Assembly: GCA_964348095.1 (NCBI GenBank)
Contig: CAYGBK010000015.1
Coordinates: 62,001-126,000, forward strand
DNA from: WVXP01 sp964348095
GTDB lineage: Bacteria > Desulfobacterota > BSN033 > WVXP01
Direction: 5' to 3'
DNA length: 64,000 nucleotides
In this document: positions 9,012 to 18,019 of the stretch, one piece after another
How positions within the stretch are numbered: the first letter of the stretch is position 1
Layout: each line of letters opens with the position of its first letter
Made by a program: the position numbers and the translations under genes
The notes under the pieces: generated by a model
Databases searched by the model: none
What the model was told of the DNA's origin: nothing
What the model saw: only the letters and a program-made list of their open reading frames with translations

Positions 9012-9617
9012 ATGTCCATAGAATCTCTCATCGGCAGGATTATTGAGGACGCGAAAAAGGCCTCTTCAGAAATTGAGCACAGAGCCTTAGCGGAGGTTGA
9101 GACCTGTGAGCAGATGGCAGAGAGAGAGGTGCAGGGCGTTATGGATGCGGCCAAAGAGAGGGCCGCTCGTTCCGCAGAAGATCGAAAACAGAGGATGATC
9201 ACGATGGCTCAACTGGAGGGTCGCAAGGAGGTTCTTAAAACCAAACAGAAATTGATCGAAGAAGCTTTCGGCAAGGCACTAGAAAAGATTCTCTCCTTGG
9301 ACACTGAGGCATATGGAGCTTTTCTGATAAGACTGATCCTTCAGGCAAATCCGGAGGGAGACGAGGAGGTTCTATTGAATCAGAGGGACCAGGAGCGCTT
9401 CGCCAATGGATGGGTTAAGGATTTAAATGAGCATCTCACAAAGAACAAGAAAAAGGGAGAGATGAGAATAGCAGGTGAATTCAGATTGATTCGGGGAGGA
9501 GCCGTTCTGAGGAGGGGGCGGAAGGAGATCAACTGCAGTCTTGAATCGGTCCTGGACTCAAAGAGAAACCAGCTGGAGGCAGATGTGGCTGGAATTCTGT
9601 TCAAGGATAGTGAGTGA
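9012..9617 (+). CDS. ntpE: A/V-type ATP synthase subunit E (peripheral stalk)
   Basis: Peripheral-stalk subunit that pairs with H and caps the top of the catalytic head. 201 residues. The N-terminal 105 residues are a charged helix (LIGRIIEDAKKASSEIEHRA, MAQLEGRKEVLKTKQKLIEE), followed by a mixed alpha/beta C-terminal domain ending LESVLDSKRNQLEADVAGILF, typical of subunit E. The stop overlaps the GTG start of subunit C by 4 bp (GTGA), so the two are coupled. Confidence 0.93.
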   Translation: MSIESLIGRIIEDAKKASSEIEHRALAEVETCEQMAEREVQGVMDAAKERAARSAEDRKQRMITMAQLEGRKEVLKTKQKLIEEAFGKALEKILSLDTEAYGAFLIRLILQANPEGDEEVLLNQRDQERFANGWVKDLNEHLTKNKKKGEMRIAGEFRLIRGGAVLRRGRKEINCSLESVLDSKRNQLEADVAGILFKDSE

Positions 9618-10645
9618 ACGTGGAAGAGATCAAGTGGAAGTATGGGGATGATGTCAGATATGCTTATGCTATGGGGGTAATACGTGTCCGTGAAACCCAG
9701 CTTCTTACCAGAGACCGAATCGACCGGGCCGCAGATGCCTTCGACGCCGAGGAGGTTCTCCGTATTCTGGCTGAGACGATTTACTCAGACTACCTATCGG
9801 GCCTCACAGGCCCGGAGGAGTATGAGTCTTTCCTCGAAGAAGAGCATCAAAAGACGCTTAATCTTCTTCGAGAACTGAGCAGGGACCCACGCCTAACAGA
9901 TATTTTCTTTCGCCGGTTCGATTTTCACAATCTAAAAGTCGCAGTGAAAGAGAGATTTGTGAAGCAAGAACTCACCGCTGCCTATGTTCCATCAGGTTCG
10001 ATTCCAGTAGAGATCCTCAAAACTGCTGTGACAGAAGAAGACTTCTCTAAACTTCCCTCCTGGCTGGGGCAGATTGCCGAGCAGACCATTAGAAAGTTTT
10101 CTGAGAGGCAGGATCCAAAGTGGATCGATATCTCCATCGACAAAGAGATGTTTCACGATCTCCTTCGGACGAGCCGGGAAGAAGGAAACCTCTTCATACA
10201 CAATCTGGTGCAGAGAGAGATCGATGTTATCAATATTCTATCCTTATTCCGGATACGGTGGTCAGGCCAGGAGAGAGGGTTATTTCTAGAATCATTCATC
10301 AGCGGAGGCAGGCTCTCATTGCAGTTCCTTCTAGAACTTTTTGACGATCCCTTCGAGTCTTTGCCAGGCCTTTTCGCCCATACCCCATACCGTGACCTCG
10401 TGGAAGAGGGGTGGGAGTTCCTTCACACTAACGGCTCTTTTGTTGTTTTTGAGAGGATGGGTAGGGATCTTGTCCTGACCTATGTGCGAGAGGCTAATTT
10501 GATAGCCTTTGGCATTGAACCTCTTGTTGCTTATGTGCACGCGAAGGAGAACGAGTTGAGAATGATCCGTACGATCATAATTGGAAAGCTCAACAACCTT
10601 CACCCGAACATGATAAAGGAGAGTCTCCCCCGTGTCTATCTCTAA
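9614..10645 (+). CDS. ntpC: A/V-type ATP synthase subunit C (V0 d / AC39 family)
   Basis: Funnel-shaped cytoplasmic subunit that joins the central stalk to the membrane rotor ring. 343 residues, the usual length of the AC39/vATP-synt family, with the start GTG at 9614 overlapping the end of subunit E. Family features include YAYAMGVIRVRETQLLTRD near the N-terminus, FFRRFDFHNLKVAVKERF near 95, EIDVINILSLFRIRW near 207, and the end FGIEPLVAYVHAKENELRMIRTI. The end overlaps the next gene. Confidence 0.92.
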   Translation: MNVEEIKWKYGDDVRYAYAMGVIRVRETQLLTRDRIDRAADAFDAEEVLRILAETIYSDYLSGLTGPEEYESFLEEEHQKTLNLLRELSRDPRLTDIFFRRFDFHNLKVAVKERFVKQELTAAYVPSGSIPVEILKTAVTEEDFSKLPSWLGQIAEQTIRKFSERQDPKWIDISIDKEMFHDLLRTSREEGNLFIHNLVQREIDVINILSLFRIRWSGQERGLFLESFISGGRLSLQFLLELFDDPFESLPGLFAHTPYRDLVEEGWEFLHTNGSFVVFERMGRDLVLTYVREANLIAFGIEPLVAYVHAKENELRMIRTIIIGKLNNLHPNMIKESLPRVYL

Positions 10646-10964
10646 CATAGCTGTCATTGGAGACAGGGATTCGATTCTATGTTTCCGGGCGATCGGGGTT
10701 CAGACCTTTCCCGTCTCTGAGCCAGAGGAAGCGGCGGGAATAGTCAAGCGGCTGATCGGGGAGGCCGTATCTGTTATTTTTGTCACCGAGCGCATTGCCG
10801 AGGGAATTATGGATCTTATCGACGAAACTGCCAGAGAGACATTGCCCAGCATCGTTTTGATTCCCAATAATCAGGGATCCCTTGGTTTGGGTATGGAGAG
10901 AATCAGGCACACAGTTACGAGGGCGGTGGGTGCCGATATTTTTGGAAAGGATGAAGAGGTTTAA
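10632..10964 (+). CDS. ntpF: A/V-type ATP synthase subunit F (central stalk)
   Basis: Small Rossmann-like central stalk subunit that binds subunit D inside the catalytic head and stimulates catalysis. 110 residues. Family pattern: IAVIGDRDSILCFRAIGV at the N-terminus, VIFVTERIAEGIMDLIDE in the middle, PSIVLIPN and the C-terminal ERIRHTVTRAVGADIF. It starts with GTG 14 bp inside subunit C and its stop shares a base with the start of subunit A. Confidence 0.93.
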   Translation: MSISNIAVIGDRDSILCFRAIGVQTFPVSEPEEAAGIVKRLIGEAVSVIFVTERIAEGIMDLIDETARETLPSIVLIPNNQGSLGLGMERIRHTVTRAVGADIFGKDEEV

Positions 10965-12730
10965 TGGACCATGGTGTCATTGCAAAAGTGGCAGGCCCTT
11001 TGGTTGTTGCCGACAACATGAAAGATGCCCGAATGTTTGACGTGGTGAGGGTCAGTGAAAAGGGCCTTATCGGCGAGATTATTGAAATCCACGGAGACAA
11101 GGCCTCGATCCAAGTTTACGAGGAGACCCGCGATATCGGTCCGGGCGAATCGGTTATCAACACAGGGCAACCCCTGAGCGTAGAGTTAGGACCCGGCCTG
11201 ATTCAATCTATATACGATGGAATTCAGAGGCCACTCAATGTGATTTACGATCAGGCTGGTGACTATATTACACGCGGTTTGGATGTTCCTGGCCTCGACC
11301 GAAACAAGGCATGGCGCTTTGTCCCGGCTAGAAAACCTGGAGACGCTGTGGAGGGTGGTGACATCTTGGGGACCATCCAGGAGTCGGTTGTGGTGGAACA
11401 CCGGATTCTTGTGCCGGTGGGAATGGACGGCGTGATCGAAGAGATTGGAGAGGGCGACCATCGGGTGGAAGACACTGTCTGTCGGATTCGGACAGGGGAG
11501 GGGGTCCAAGACCTATCTATGATCCAGAGGTGGCCCGTTCGACGACCGAGAAAATACAGAAAGAAACTGATGCCAGACGCCCCACTGACCACTGGACAGC
11601 GAGTAATCGATACGTTCTTCCCCGTCGGAAAGGGAGGGACAGCCTGTGCCCCAGGTCCTTTCGGCAGTGGGAAGACCGTAATCCAACATCAGCTCGCAAA
11701 GTGGGCTGATGCGGATATCATTGTCTATGTTGGTTGTGGTGAGCGGGGAAACGAGATGACGGATGTGCTTATGGAGTTTCCCCACCTCAAAGACCCCCGG
11801 ACCGGTGAAGTCCTGATGAAGCGGACTGTTCTGATTGCGAATACCTCTAATATGCCGGTGGCCGCGAGGGAGGCGTCAGTCTATACGGGGATCACCATTG
11901 CTGAGTACTTCCGAGATATGGGATACAGTGTGGCCCTGATGGCCGATTCGACCTCGAGATGGGCCGAGGCCATGCGAGAGATCTCTGGACGTCTGGAGGA
12001 GATGCCAGGTGAAGAGGGCTATCCCGCCTACCTCGGAACACGGATTGCCGAATTCTATGAACGATCGGGTAAAGTGGTTTGTATGGGGAGTGACGGCCGT
12101 ATTGGCGCGCTGACAACCATTGGAGCGGTCTCTCCGCCGGGTGGAGATCTTTCTGATCCCGTGGTTCAGGCGACCCTCAGGGTGGTGAAGGTATTCTGGA
12201 GCCTGGAGGATAAGCTCGCCTACCAGCGACATTTTCCGGCCATAAGCTGGCTAAATAGTTACTCCCTATATCATGATAACCTCGAGCGATACTTCAACGA
12301 GAATCTCCCTGAGGATTTCACTGACCTGAGGCAGGAAGCAATGCGGCTTCTCCAAGAGGAGGCGGAGCTTGCTGAGATTGTGCGACTTGTGGGAGTCGAT
12401 GCGCTCTCAGCCAAGGATCGGCTGATTCTAGAAACGGCCAAGTCGATCCGAGAGGACTTCCTCCACCAAAACGCATTCGACGATGTCGATACTTACACCT
12501 CTCCGACCAAAGAGTATCAGCTCCTCAAGATAATCTTTGAGCTTCATCGTCTCTGCGAAAACATGCTGGACAGGGCTGTTTCTTTCAGAGATATCCAGAA
12601 TCTGGCCGTCCGGGAGGAGATCTCACGGGCCAAATTCATACGTGAGGATCGGGTGAATGAATTTGATACGATTCGGGCCAATATGAATGCACAGGTGGAG
12701 GCCTTGGCCAAAGAGGAGGGGGCAGGCTGA
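10964..12730 (+). CDS. ntpA: A/V-type ATP synthase catalytic subunit A
   Basis: Catalytic ATPase subunit of the A3B3 head. 588 residues, normal for the A-type with its non-homologous insertion (about 115-190). The P-loop GPFGSGKT is at 231-238, the A-subunit form with the phenylalanine. Other motifs are GCGERGNEMTDVL, the catalytic-glutamate region, and SVALMADSTSRWAEAMREISGRLEEMPGEEGYPAYL. Start and stop each overlap neighbours by 1 bp (TAATG and TGATG), showing tight coupling to F and B for stoichiometric synthesis. Confidence 0.98.
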   Translation: MDHGVIAKVAGPLVVADNMKDARMFDVVRVSEKGLIGEIIEIHGDKASIQVYEETRDIGPGESVINTGQPLSVELGPGLIQSIYDGIQRPLNVIYDQAGDYITRGLDVPGLDRNKAWRFVPARKPGDAVEGGDILGTIQESVVVEHRILVPVGMDGVIEEIGEGDHRVEDTVCRIRTGEGVQDLSMIQRWPVRRPRKYRKKLMPDAPLTTGQRVIDTFFPVGKGGTACAPGPFGSGKTVIQHQLAKWADADIIVYVGCGERGNEMTDVLMEFPHLKDPRTGEVLMKRTVLIANTSNMPVAAREASVYTGITIAEYFRDMGYSVALMADSTSRWAEAMREISGRLEEMPGEEGYPAYLGTRIAEFYERSGKVVCMGSDGRIGALTTIGAVSPPGGDLSDPVVQATLRVVKVFWSLEDKLAYQRHFPAISWLNSYSLYHDNLERYFNENLPEDFTDLRQEAMRLLQEEAELAEIVRLVGVDALSAKDRLILETAKSIREDFLHQNAFDDVDTYTSPTKEYQLLKIIFELHRLCENMLDRAVSFRDIQNLAVREEISRAKFIREDRVNEFDTIRANMNAQVEALAKEEGAG

Positions 12731-14160
12731 TGTTGAAGGAGTATCTGACCATAAAAGACATCTCCGGACCGCTTCTTCTGGTCGAAGAGGTCGAAGGGGT
12801 GAAATACGAGGAGCTGGTTGAAGTTGAACTCCCAGATAGGTCGACACGAATCGGGAAGGTACTCGAGATTGATAACGACAAGGCTTTGGTTCAGCTATTT
12901 GAAGGAACGACCGGTGTGGATATCAGGAAATGCCGGGTTCGCTTCCTGGCCCGAGGAATAGAACTCGGCCTTTCCATGGACTTGCTGGGACGGGTTTTCG
13001 ATGGATTGGGTCGGCCGATCGACGAGGGGCCCAAGATTCTTCCGGAAAGAACCCATGACATAAATGGGAATCCAATCAACCCTTTTGCCAGGGACTACCC
13101 GGAAGAGTTCATACAGACAGGGTTGTCCGCCATAGATGGACTGAATACGCTGGTTCGCGGCCAGAAGCTTCCCATCTTTTCAGGGTCGGGGCTTCCTCAT
13201 AATCAGCTTGCTGCACAGATTGCCCGACAGGCTAAGGTGCTTGGCAGAAAGGAAAAATTCGCCGTTGTTTTCGGTGCCATGGGGATTACATTCGAGGAGG
13301 CAGACTACTTTACCTCGGAGTTTCGCACGACGGGGGCGATCGATCGAGCTGTGCTTTTCCTCAATCTGGCAGACGACCCCGCCCTGGAAAGGATTGCGAC
13401 TCCCCGGATGGCCCTGACAACCGCTGAATTCCTTGCCTTTGAAAAGGACATGCATGTCCTTGTTATTCTGACAGACATGACCAACTACTGCCAAGCGCTA
13501 CGGGAGATCTCAGCCGCGAGAAAGGAGATCCCCGGTCGAAGGGGATACCCGGGATACCTATATACCGACCTCTCGACAATCTATGAAAGGGCAGGCCGGA
13601 TCAAGGGGAAAAAGGGATCGATCACGCAGATTCCAATCCTGTCCATGCCTGAAGACGATAAGACCCACCCCATACCTGACCTGACAGGATATATCACCGA
13701 AGGCCAGATTATTCTGAGTCGGCCGCTTCATCGGAAAGGCCTCTCCCCTCCCATTGACGTGCTCCCGTCGTTATCACGGCTAAAGGACAAAGGGATTGGA
13801 GAGGGGAAAACCCGTGAGGATCACGCTGATGTCTTTAACCAACTCTTTGCAGCCTACGCGAGAGGAAAGGAGGCGCAGGAGCTGGCTGTCATTCTGGGAG
13901 AGGCGGCTTTGAGCGAAATGGACAAACAGTATTTCCTTTTCGCCGACACCTTTGAGAGGGAATACGTCTCCCAAGGTGAGTACGAAGACCGAACGATTGA
14001 GGAAACACTCGACCTCGGGTGGAAACTCCTATCGGTGTTTCCCACCGGCGAATTGAAGCGAATTCGGCGGGCCTGGATTGACAAATATCTGCCTCGCTTT
14101 AAGGAAGAAGAAGAAGAGCTAGCCCCAGTGGCAGAAAAGGGACGGTCTGAGATAGCATAG
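12730..14160 (+). CDS. ntpB: A/V-type ATP synthase non-catalytic subunit B
   Basis: Regulatory nucleotide-site subunit alternating with A in the head. 476 residues. The place of the P-loop is taken by FSGSGLPHNQLAAQIARQAK, as in other B subunits, so it lacks a functional Walker lysine. The family signatures DMTNYCQALREISAARKEIPGRRGYPGYLYTD (read in parts) and PILSMPEDDKTHPIPDLTGYITEGQI are present. It directly follows subunit A with a 1-bp overlap. A 128-bp gap with a short repeat separates it from subunit D. Confidence 0.98.
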   Translation: MLKEYLTIKDISGPLLLVEEVEGVKYEELVEVELPDRSTRIGKVLEIDNDKALVQLFEGTTGVDIRKCRVRFLARGIELGLSMDLLGRVFDGLGRPIDEGPKILPERTHDINGNPINPFARDYPEEFIQTGLSAIDGLNTLVRGQKLPIFSGSGLPHNQLAAQIARQAKVLGRKEKFAVVFGAMGITFEEADYFTSEFRTTGAIDRAVLFLNLADDPALERIATPRMALTTAEFLAFEKDMHVLVILTDMTNYCQALREISAARKEIPGRRGYPGYLYTDLSTIYERAGRIKGKKGSITQIPILSMPEDDKTHPIPDLTGYITEGQIILSRPLHRKGLSPPIDVLPSLSRLKDKGIGEGKTREDHADVFNQLFAAYARGKEAQELAVILGEAALSEMDKQYFLFADTFEREYVSQGEYEDRTIEETLDLGWKLLSVFPTGELKRIRRAWIDKYLPRFKEEEEELAPVAEKGRSEIA

Positions 14161-14223
14161 AAGGTCTTGAATCTTAAAGTCTGGAGAGTGTCCGGGAAAA
14201 GTCACTTTTTGCTGCTTAGAAGT

Positions 14224-14282
14224 TTTGGTACAGGTGTCAGTCGTCGGTTGTCAGTGGTCAGTTGTAACCAACAACTGTCGAG
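14224..14282. repeat. GTCAGT-type intergenic repeat inside the ATPase operon
   Basis: A run of GTCAGTCGTCGGTTGTCAGTGGTCAGTTG-like units, followed by the small inverted repeat GTTG/CAAC. Related sequence lies at 55989-56024. Short CAGT-rich repeats of this type are scattered in intergenic DNA of many environmental genomes. Here one sits between ntpB and ntpD, so it is transcribed with the operon. Confidence 0.5.
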
Positions 14283-14288
14283 TCAATC

Positions 14289-14909
14289 ATGAAGCTTGAA
14301 GCCAACCCCAATCGAATGGAACTACTGAGATTGAAGAAACGGCTCGTCATGGCCCGCAGGGGGCATAAGCTTCTCAAGGACAAGCAGGATGAACTTATGC
14401 GTCAGTTTATGGAACTGATCCACGATATCAAGGAGCTTCGTATGGCCGTTGAAGAATCAATGGAAGAGGCTTTTCGGCGATTCCTTTTTGCGTCAGCCGC
14501 CATGTCGAGAGCGGCTCTTGAAGAGGCGGTGGGGTACCCCGGTAAACGCATCAATCTCTCTGTCTCACAGAGAATGGTTTTGAACATAAAGGTCCCCGAG
14601 TTAGAGCCGACAGTCGAAGGGGAAATCCAGTGTTACGGCCTTGCCACCACACCCGGCGACCTCGATGTCTCTCTCCAGGCTTTGAATCAGGTTCTCAGCG
14701 AGATGATCGTTCTAGCTCAAAAGGAGAAATGGATGCAGCTGCTGGCAGAGGAGCTTGTGACCACTCGTCGGCGTGTTAACTCCTTGGAGTACGTCCTCAT
14801 TCCCAGCCTGGAGGAAACGATTAACGATATCACCATGAAGCTTTCGGAAATGGAAAGGTCTAATTTCTCCCGGCTAATGAGGGTCAAGGAAATTGTACGG
14901 GCCCATTAG
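14289..14909 (+). CDS. ntpD: A/V-type ATP synthase subunit D (central rotor shaft)
   Basis: Long antiparallel coiled-coil rotor shaft that turns inside the A3B3 head, the counterpart of F-type gamma. 206 residues; N-terminal NRMELLRLKKRLVMARRGHKLLKDKQDEL and C-terminal RRRVNSLEYVLIPSLEETI plus FSRLMRVKEI are family hallmarks (quoted here in parts). Last gene of the operon; its stop is 8 bp from the stop of the convergent ABC permease gene, with no clear terminator between. Confidence 0.96.
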   Translation: MKLEANPNRMELLRLKKRLVMARRGHKLLKDKQDELMRQFMELIHDIKELRMAVEESMEEAFRRFLFASAAMSRAALEEAVGYPGKRINLSVSQRMVLNIKVPELEPTVEGEIQCYGLATTPGDLDVSLQALNQVLSEMIVLAQKEKWMQLLAEELVTTRRRVNSLEYVLIPSLEETINDITMKLSEMERSNFSRLMRVKEIVRAH

Positions 14910-14916
14910 GCCAAAC

Positions 14917-15741
14917 TCATCCTCTCAAAGCACCTCTTAAATAGCCACTCCTGATGTATTTCTGAAGAGAGTAAGTCACGATAACCACAGGTATGGTGAT
15001 GACTGCCGCATACGCCGAGGAAAGGAACCATCCGCCCCGGCTGACGTAGTAATAGACCATCAACGGAAGCGTTTTGTTGGTGAGGCACAGATACGTCGCA
15101 TAGATGAATTCATCCCATGATCCCAGGAAAGAAAAAATCAGGGCGACGGCGATGCCGGGTTTGGCCAGAGGAAGAACCACATGGATTAGACCTCTGATTT
15201 TGTTAGCGCCGTCAACACTGGCGGCTTCTTCTAATTCCTGAGGAATAGCCTTGAATGTGCCAACAAGTATCCAGGCCGAAATGGGAAGGACGCGAACCAG
15301 GTGGGCCAAGATCAACCCCATGTCGGTGTCAAAGAGTCCTCTTTTGATGAAGCCGACGCTGATAGGGAGAGCAATCCCGACTTCCGGAAACATTCTCGTA
15401 AAAAAGATTCCAATCAAAAAGATGTGGGCAACACCTCCCCCAAGTCGCGAAATGCCATAGGCTCCTGGAACTGACAGGAGGATAGAGAAAAGGGCTGTGA
15501 AGGCGGCAACGGTCATGCTTTTTCTGAAAGGTGGCCAGATATTTCCCGAGGAGAAAACATCCGCCCAATGGGTAGCGTCAAGACGAGCGGAAAAGAATCG
15601 CGGATGTTGGACGAGAATATCCTGGGGATCGCTGACAGAGATCTTCACCATAAGATAGACCGGAACCAACCAGAGTGCGGTGAGAACCACAAGTATCGTC
15701 ATCACGAGTACCATGGGAAAGAGACGCTTGCCGCGATTCAA
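14917..15741 (-). CDS. carbohydrate-type ABC transporter permease (MalG-like)
   Basis: Inner-membrane permease of the binding-protein-dependent CUT1 family. 274 residues with six membrane segments, starting LFPMVLVMTILVVLTALWLV near residue 6. The cytoplasmic EAA loop that contacts the ATPase is EEAASVDGANKIRGLIHVVLPL at about 171-192. It overlaps the upstream permease by 4 bp. The partner ATPase of MalK/UgpC type is not encoded in this cluster, so it must be shared from elsewhere. The substrate cannot be read from the permease. Confidence 0.92.
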   Translation of the reverse strand: MNRGKRLFPMVLVMTILVVLTALWLVPVYLMVKISVSDPQDILVQHPRFFSARLDATHWADVFSSGNIWPPFRKSMTVAAFTALFSILLSVPGAYGISRLGGGVAHIFLIGIFFTRMFPEVGIALPISVGFIKRGLFDTDMGLILAHLVRVLPISAWILVGTFKAIPQELEEAASVDGANKIRGLIHVVLPLAKPGIAVALIFSFLGSWDEFIYATYLCLTNKTLPLMVYYYVSRGGWFLSSAYAAVITIPVVIVTYSLQKYIRSGYLRGALRG

Positions 15742-16607
15742 TAAAACACCTCCTTGCTTTCCACAATCCTGAGGGTCCCGATTATGGCTATCACGATCAT
15801 GAGCAGTAGAATCGTTCCAGCCGCTGCAGAGGTGTTAGGATTGATTGCCTCAAAATACTCAAAATAGGAATAGGTTGACATTACCGGCAGTGTCCGACCA
15901 GAGAGAATCAATGGCATTTCAAAGATCCTGAAGGCATCAATCCCCCTGATGATGAGTGCCATGGTTATAGAGGGCCTCAGGAGGGGAAGGGTTATCTTCC
16001 AGAATTCTTTCCACCGGCTTGCCCCATCGATTCTGGCAGACTCGTATAACTGCGGAGGAATCGATTCGATTCCTGCCAAAAGGATCAACATGACCAGAGG
16101 GGTTACTTTCCACATATCTGCTGCAACAACAACCATCAAAGATGTAAGGCCCCCTTTTGTCCAGTCCACCGGAACCCGAAAGAGGCCAATGCGGATGAGC
16201 ACCTCGTTGAGGAGTCCAGAAGTATCGAATATGTATCGCATGTTGGCGGCCGCGACGATAGTAGGGACACCCAGGGAGATCAAAACAAGTGCTCTAAAGA
16301 ACCCCCTTCCACTGAAATCCTGACTTAAGATAAGTGCCATGACCATGCCGAGGCAGAGCTCTAAAAAAAGGCCAACGAAAGTGATAAAAAACGTATTGAA
16401 AAGGGCCTGTCTGAACTGGAAATGGAAGATGATTTCCCGGTAGTGGCGGAGAGTGAATTTATGCGCGGAGGGATCCACCAGACTGAGATAGATAACATAG
16501 AAAACCGGGACGATGGTCAGGAGAACGATGTAACCGACAAGGGGGACAGTCAGAGAGATTTCAACCCCCTTTTTTCTGAAAAAACCGAATCTGTTCGATC
16601 TCGTCAT
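15738..16607 (-). CDS. carbohydrate-type ABC transporter permease (MalF/UgpA-like)
   Basis: Second permease of the CUT1 importer. I start at ATG 16607 (MTRSNRFGFF). An upstream in-frame ATG at 16688 would add 27 basic, proline-containing residues inside the end of the binding-protein gene and looks unlikely. About 289 residues with six membrane segments, first VPLVGYIVLLTIVPVFYVIY. The EAA loop is YESARIDGASRWKEFWKITLPL, close to the C-terminal third. Translation is coupled to the MalG-like gene through a 4-bp overlap. Confidence 0.9.
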   Translation of the reverse strand: MTRSNRFGFFRKKGVEISLTVPLVGYIVLLTIVPVFYVIYLSLVDPSAHKFTLRHYREIIFHFQFRQALFNTFFITFVGLFLELCLGMVMALILSQDFSGRGFFRALVLISLGVPTIVAAANMRYIFDTSGLLNEVLIRIGLFRVPVDWTKGGLTSLMVVVAADMWKVTPLVMLILLAGIESIPPQLYESARIDGASRWKEFWKITLPLLRPSITMALIIRGIDAFRIFEMPLILSGRTLPVMSTYSYFEYFEAINPNTSAAAGTILLLMIVIAIIGTLRIVESKEVFY

Positions 16608-16650
16608 GGACGTCTTCTGTTGGGGAAACCCTGTGGCAGGCGGGCTGCGG

Positions 16651-17862
16651 CTATCTATACCTTTTCTTGATAGTCTCCATCTCCTCATGATATTCGTCTA
16701 ACGTTGCTTTGACCGGGCCGTGGTTTATGACGATCTTGATAAAGGCCTCGGTGAAAAGGGAGTTGAATTCTGTCCAGTAGGGAACATTAGCCCGAAAAAT
16801 CCCGTATTGGAGAGCTTCTTTCACCGCCTCGAATTGAGGTCTCATCCAATCAGGCACCTGCCCGTAGGCATCGGTTCGAATCGATGGCCACCCGAGGCGT
16901 GCCACCAATTTCTCCTGGACTTTTTTTGACTGCATGTAGCGAATAAAAGCAAGGGCTAACGAGGGGTTAGGAGATCCCGCCGGGATTCCGAGGACCTCAC
17001 CGCCAACCACGTGGGCCCGGCGAACCGGACCGGAAAACCCGCCGTAGACTGCGATATTGGATTTTCCGTACTCTTTGACAAGCAGCCCGTATCCAAAGGG
17101 CCAATTCTGCATGAGATAACAGGCGTCCCTGGCCAAGTAATCATTTGACGTATCATACTTCGCCCGCCTGGAGTCGGGTGCAATGTAGTTCCAGAGCTTT
17201 TGGATAAAAGTGAATGTATTGACGGTGCCCTGATCATTGAAGCTCAAAGCGTTTCCCCCTGCAGAGGCAATGAATTCGTACATCTGAGTTGTCGTTGAGA
17301 TACCTCCAGCAGCCTTGATGAGAACCCTACCGATTCCCTCATTATCGTAGAATGTTTTTGCCACACTGTATAATTCGTCCCAGTTTCGCGGAGGATTCAC
17401 ATTGTATTTTCGGAATTTTTCCTTGTTGTAGTAAACAATCTGAATATTCGGGCGGTACGGCATGAAATAGAGTTTGCCGTCAAACCTCCCGGCCTCAATC
17501 AACGCTGGAACCACGACTTCGGGTATCTGTCCCTCCTCTGATGATAAATCTCGAACCAAGCCCTTCCTCACCAAGACGGCGAGCTGCATGTTGTCCTGGC
17601 CAAAAACGTCGATGCTCATTTTTCCGCTGAGTCGCAGCGCGTCGAGCAGTCTTGGGAGATGCTCCTGAGAGACCTGAACGGCCTCGACTTGGCAGTCACA
17701 TTTTTCTTCAAAGGGCGGAAGAATCTCTCGACGCATGACGTGCCACTCACGTTCAGTTAGGCTGAAGGTCACACGAAGTGTCGCCTTTGCCAGGGCTTCC
17801 GAGATCCAAGCCTGGGAAATGAGGAATAACATAGCGATAACTACAAGGGCTCTTTTTGCCAT
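16651..17862 (-). CDS. extracellular solute-binding protein, family 1 (ABC importer)
   Basis: Periplasmic binding protein that delivers substrate to the two permeases downstream. 403 residues with a cleavable signal peptide (KRALVVIAMLFLISQAWISE, likely cut after ALA at about 23-25). It has the SBP_bac_1 layout: LSGKMSIDVFGQDNMQLAVL, then LYFMPYRPNIQIVYYNKEKF near 131, and GGEVLGIPAGSPNPSLALAF near 290. The family covers sugars, glycerol-3-phosphate and others; the substrate is not readable. The neighbouring MttB-family gene hints at a methylated amine or betaine, but that is only context. Confidence 0.9.
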   Translation of the reverse strand: MAKRALVVIAMLFLISQAWISEALAKATLRVTFSLTEREWHVMRREILPPFEEKCDCQVEAVQVSQEHLPRLLDALRLSGKMSIDVFGQDNMQLAVLVRKGLVRDLSSEEGQIPEVVVPALIEAGRFDGKLYFMPYRPNIQIVYYNKEKFRKYNVNPPRNWDELYSVAKTFYDNEGIGRVLIKAAGGISTTTQMYEFIASAGGNALSFNDQGTVNTFTFIQKLWNYIAPDSRRAKYDTSNDYLARDACYLMQNWPFGYGLLVKEYGKSNIAVYGGFSGPVRRAHVVGGEVLGIPAGSPNPSLALAFIRYMQSKKVQEKLVARLGWPSIRTDAYGQVPDWMRPQFEAVKEALQYGIFRANVPYWTEFNSLFTEAFIKIVINHGPVKATLDEYHEEMETIKKRYR

Positions 17863-18019
17863 CGGGCTTTGCCTCTACGGATGTCAGACTGCCTTGTTGA
17901 CGAATAATGAAACAGAGATTCGAGGCACATCGGTCGACGTCCCATGTAAACCACGATAGACAATCGCTTTCATCTTCTCTCCAGAGGGTGCGGCCAGAGC
18001 AGTCGCGTCACCCCATGAC

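Noticed and set aside
16608..16688. Longer N-terminus for the MalF-like permease
   Set aside because: The extra 27 residues lie over the end of the binding-protein gene, are Arg/Pro-rich and do not fit the family; ATG 16607 gives the usual length.
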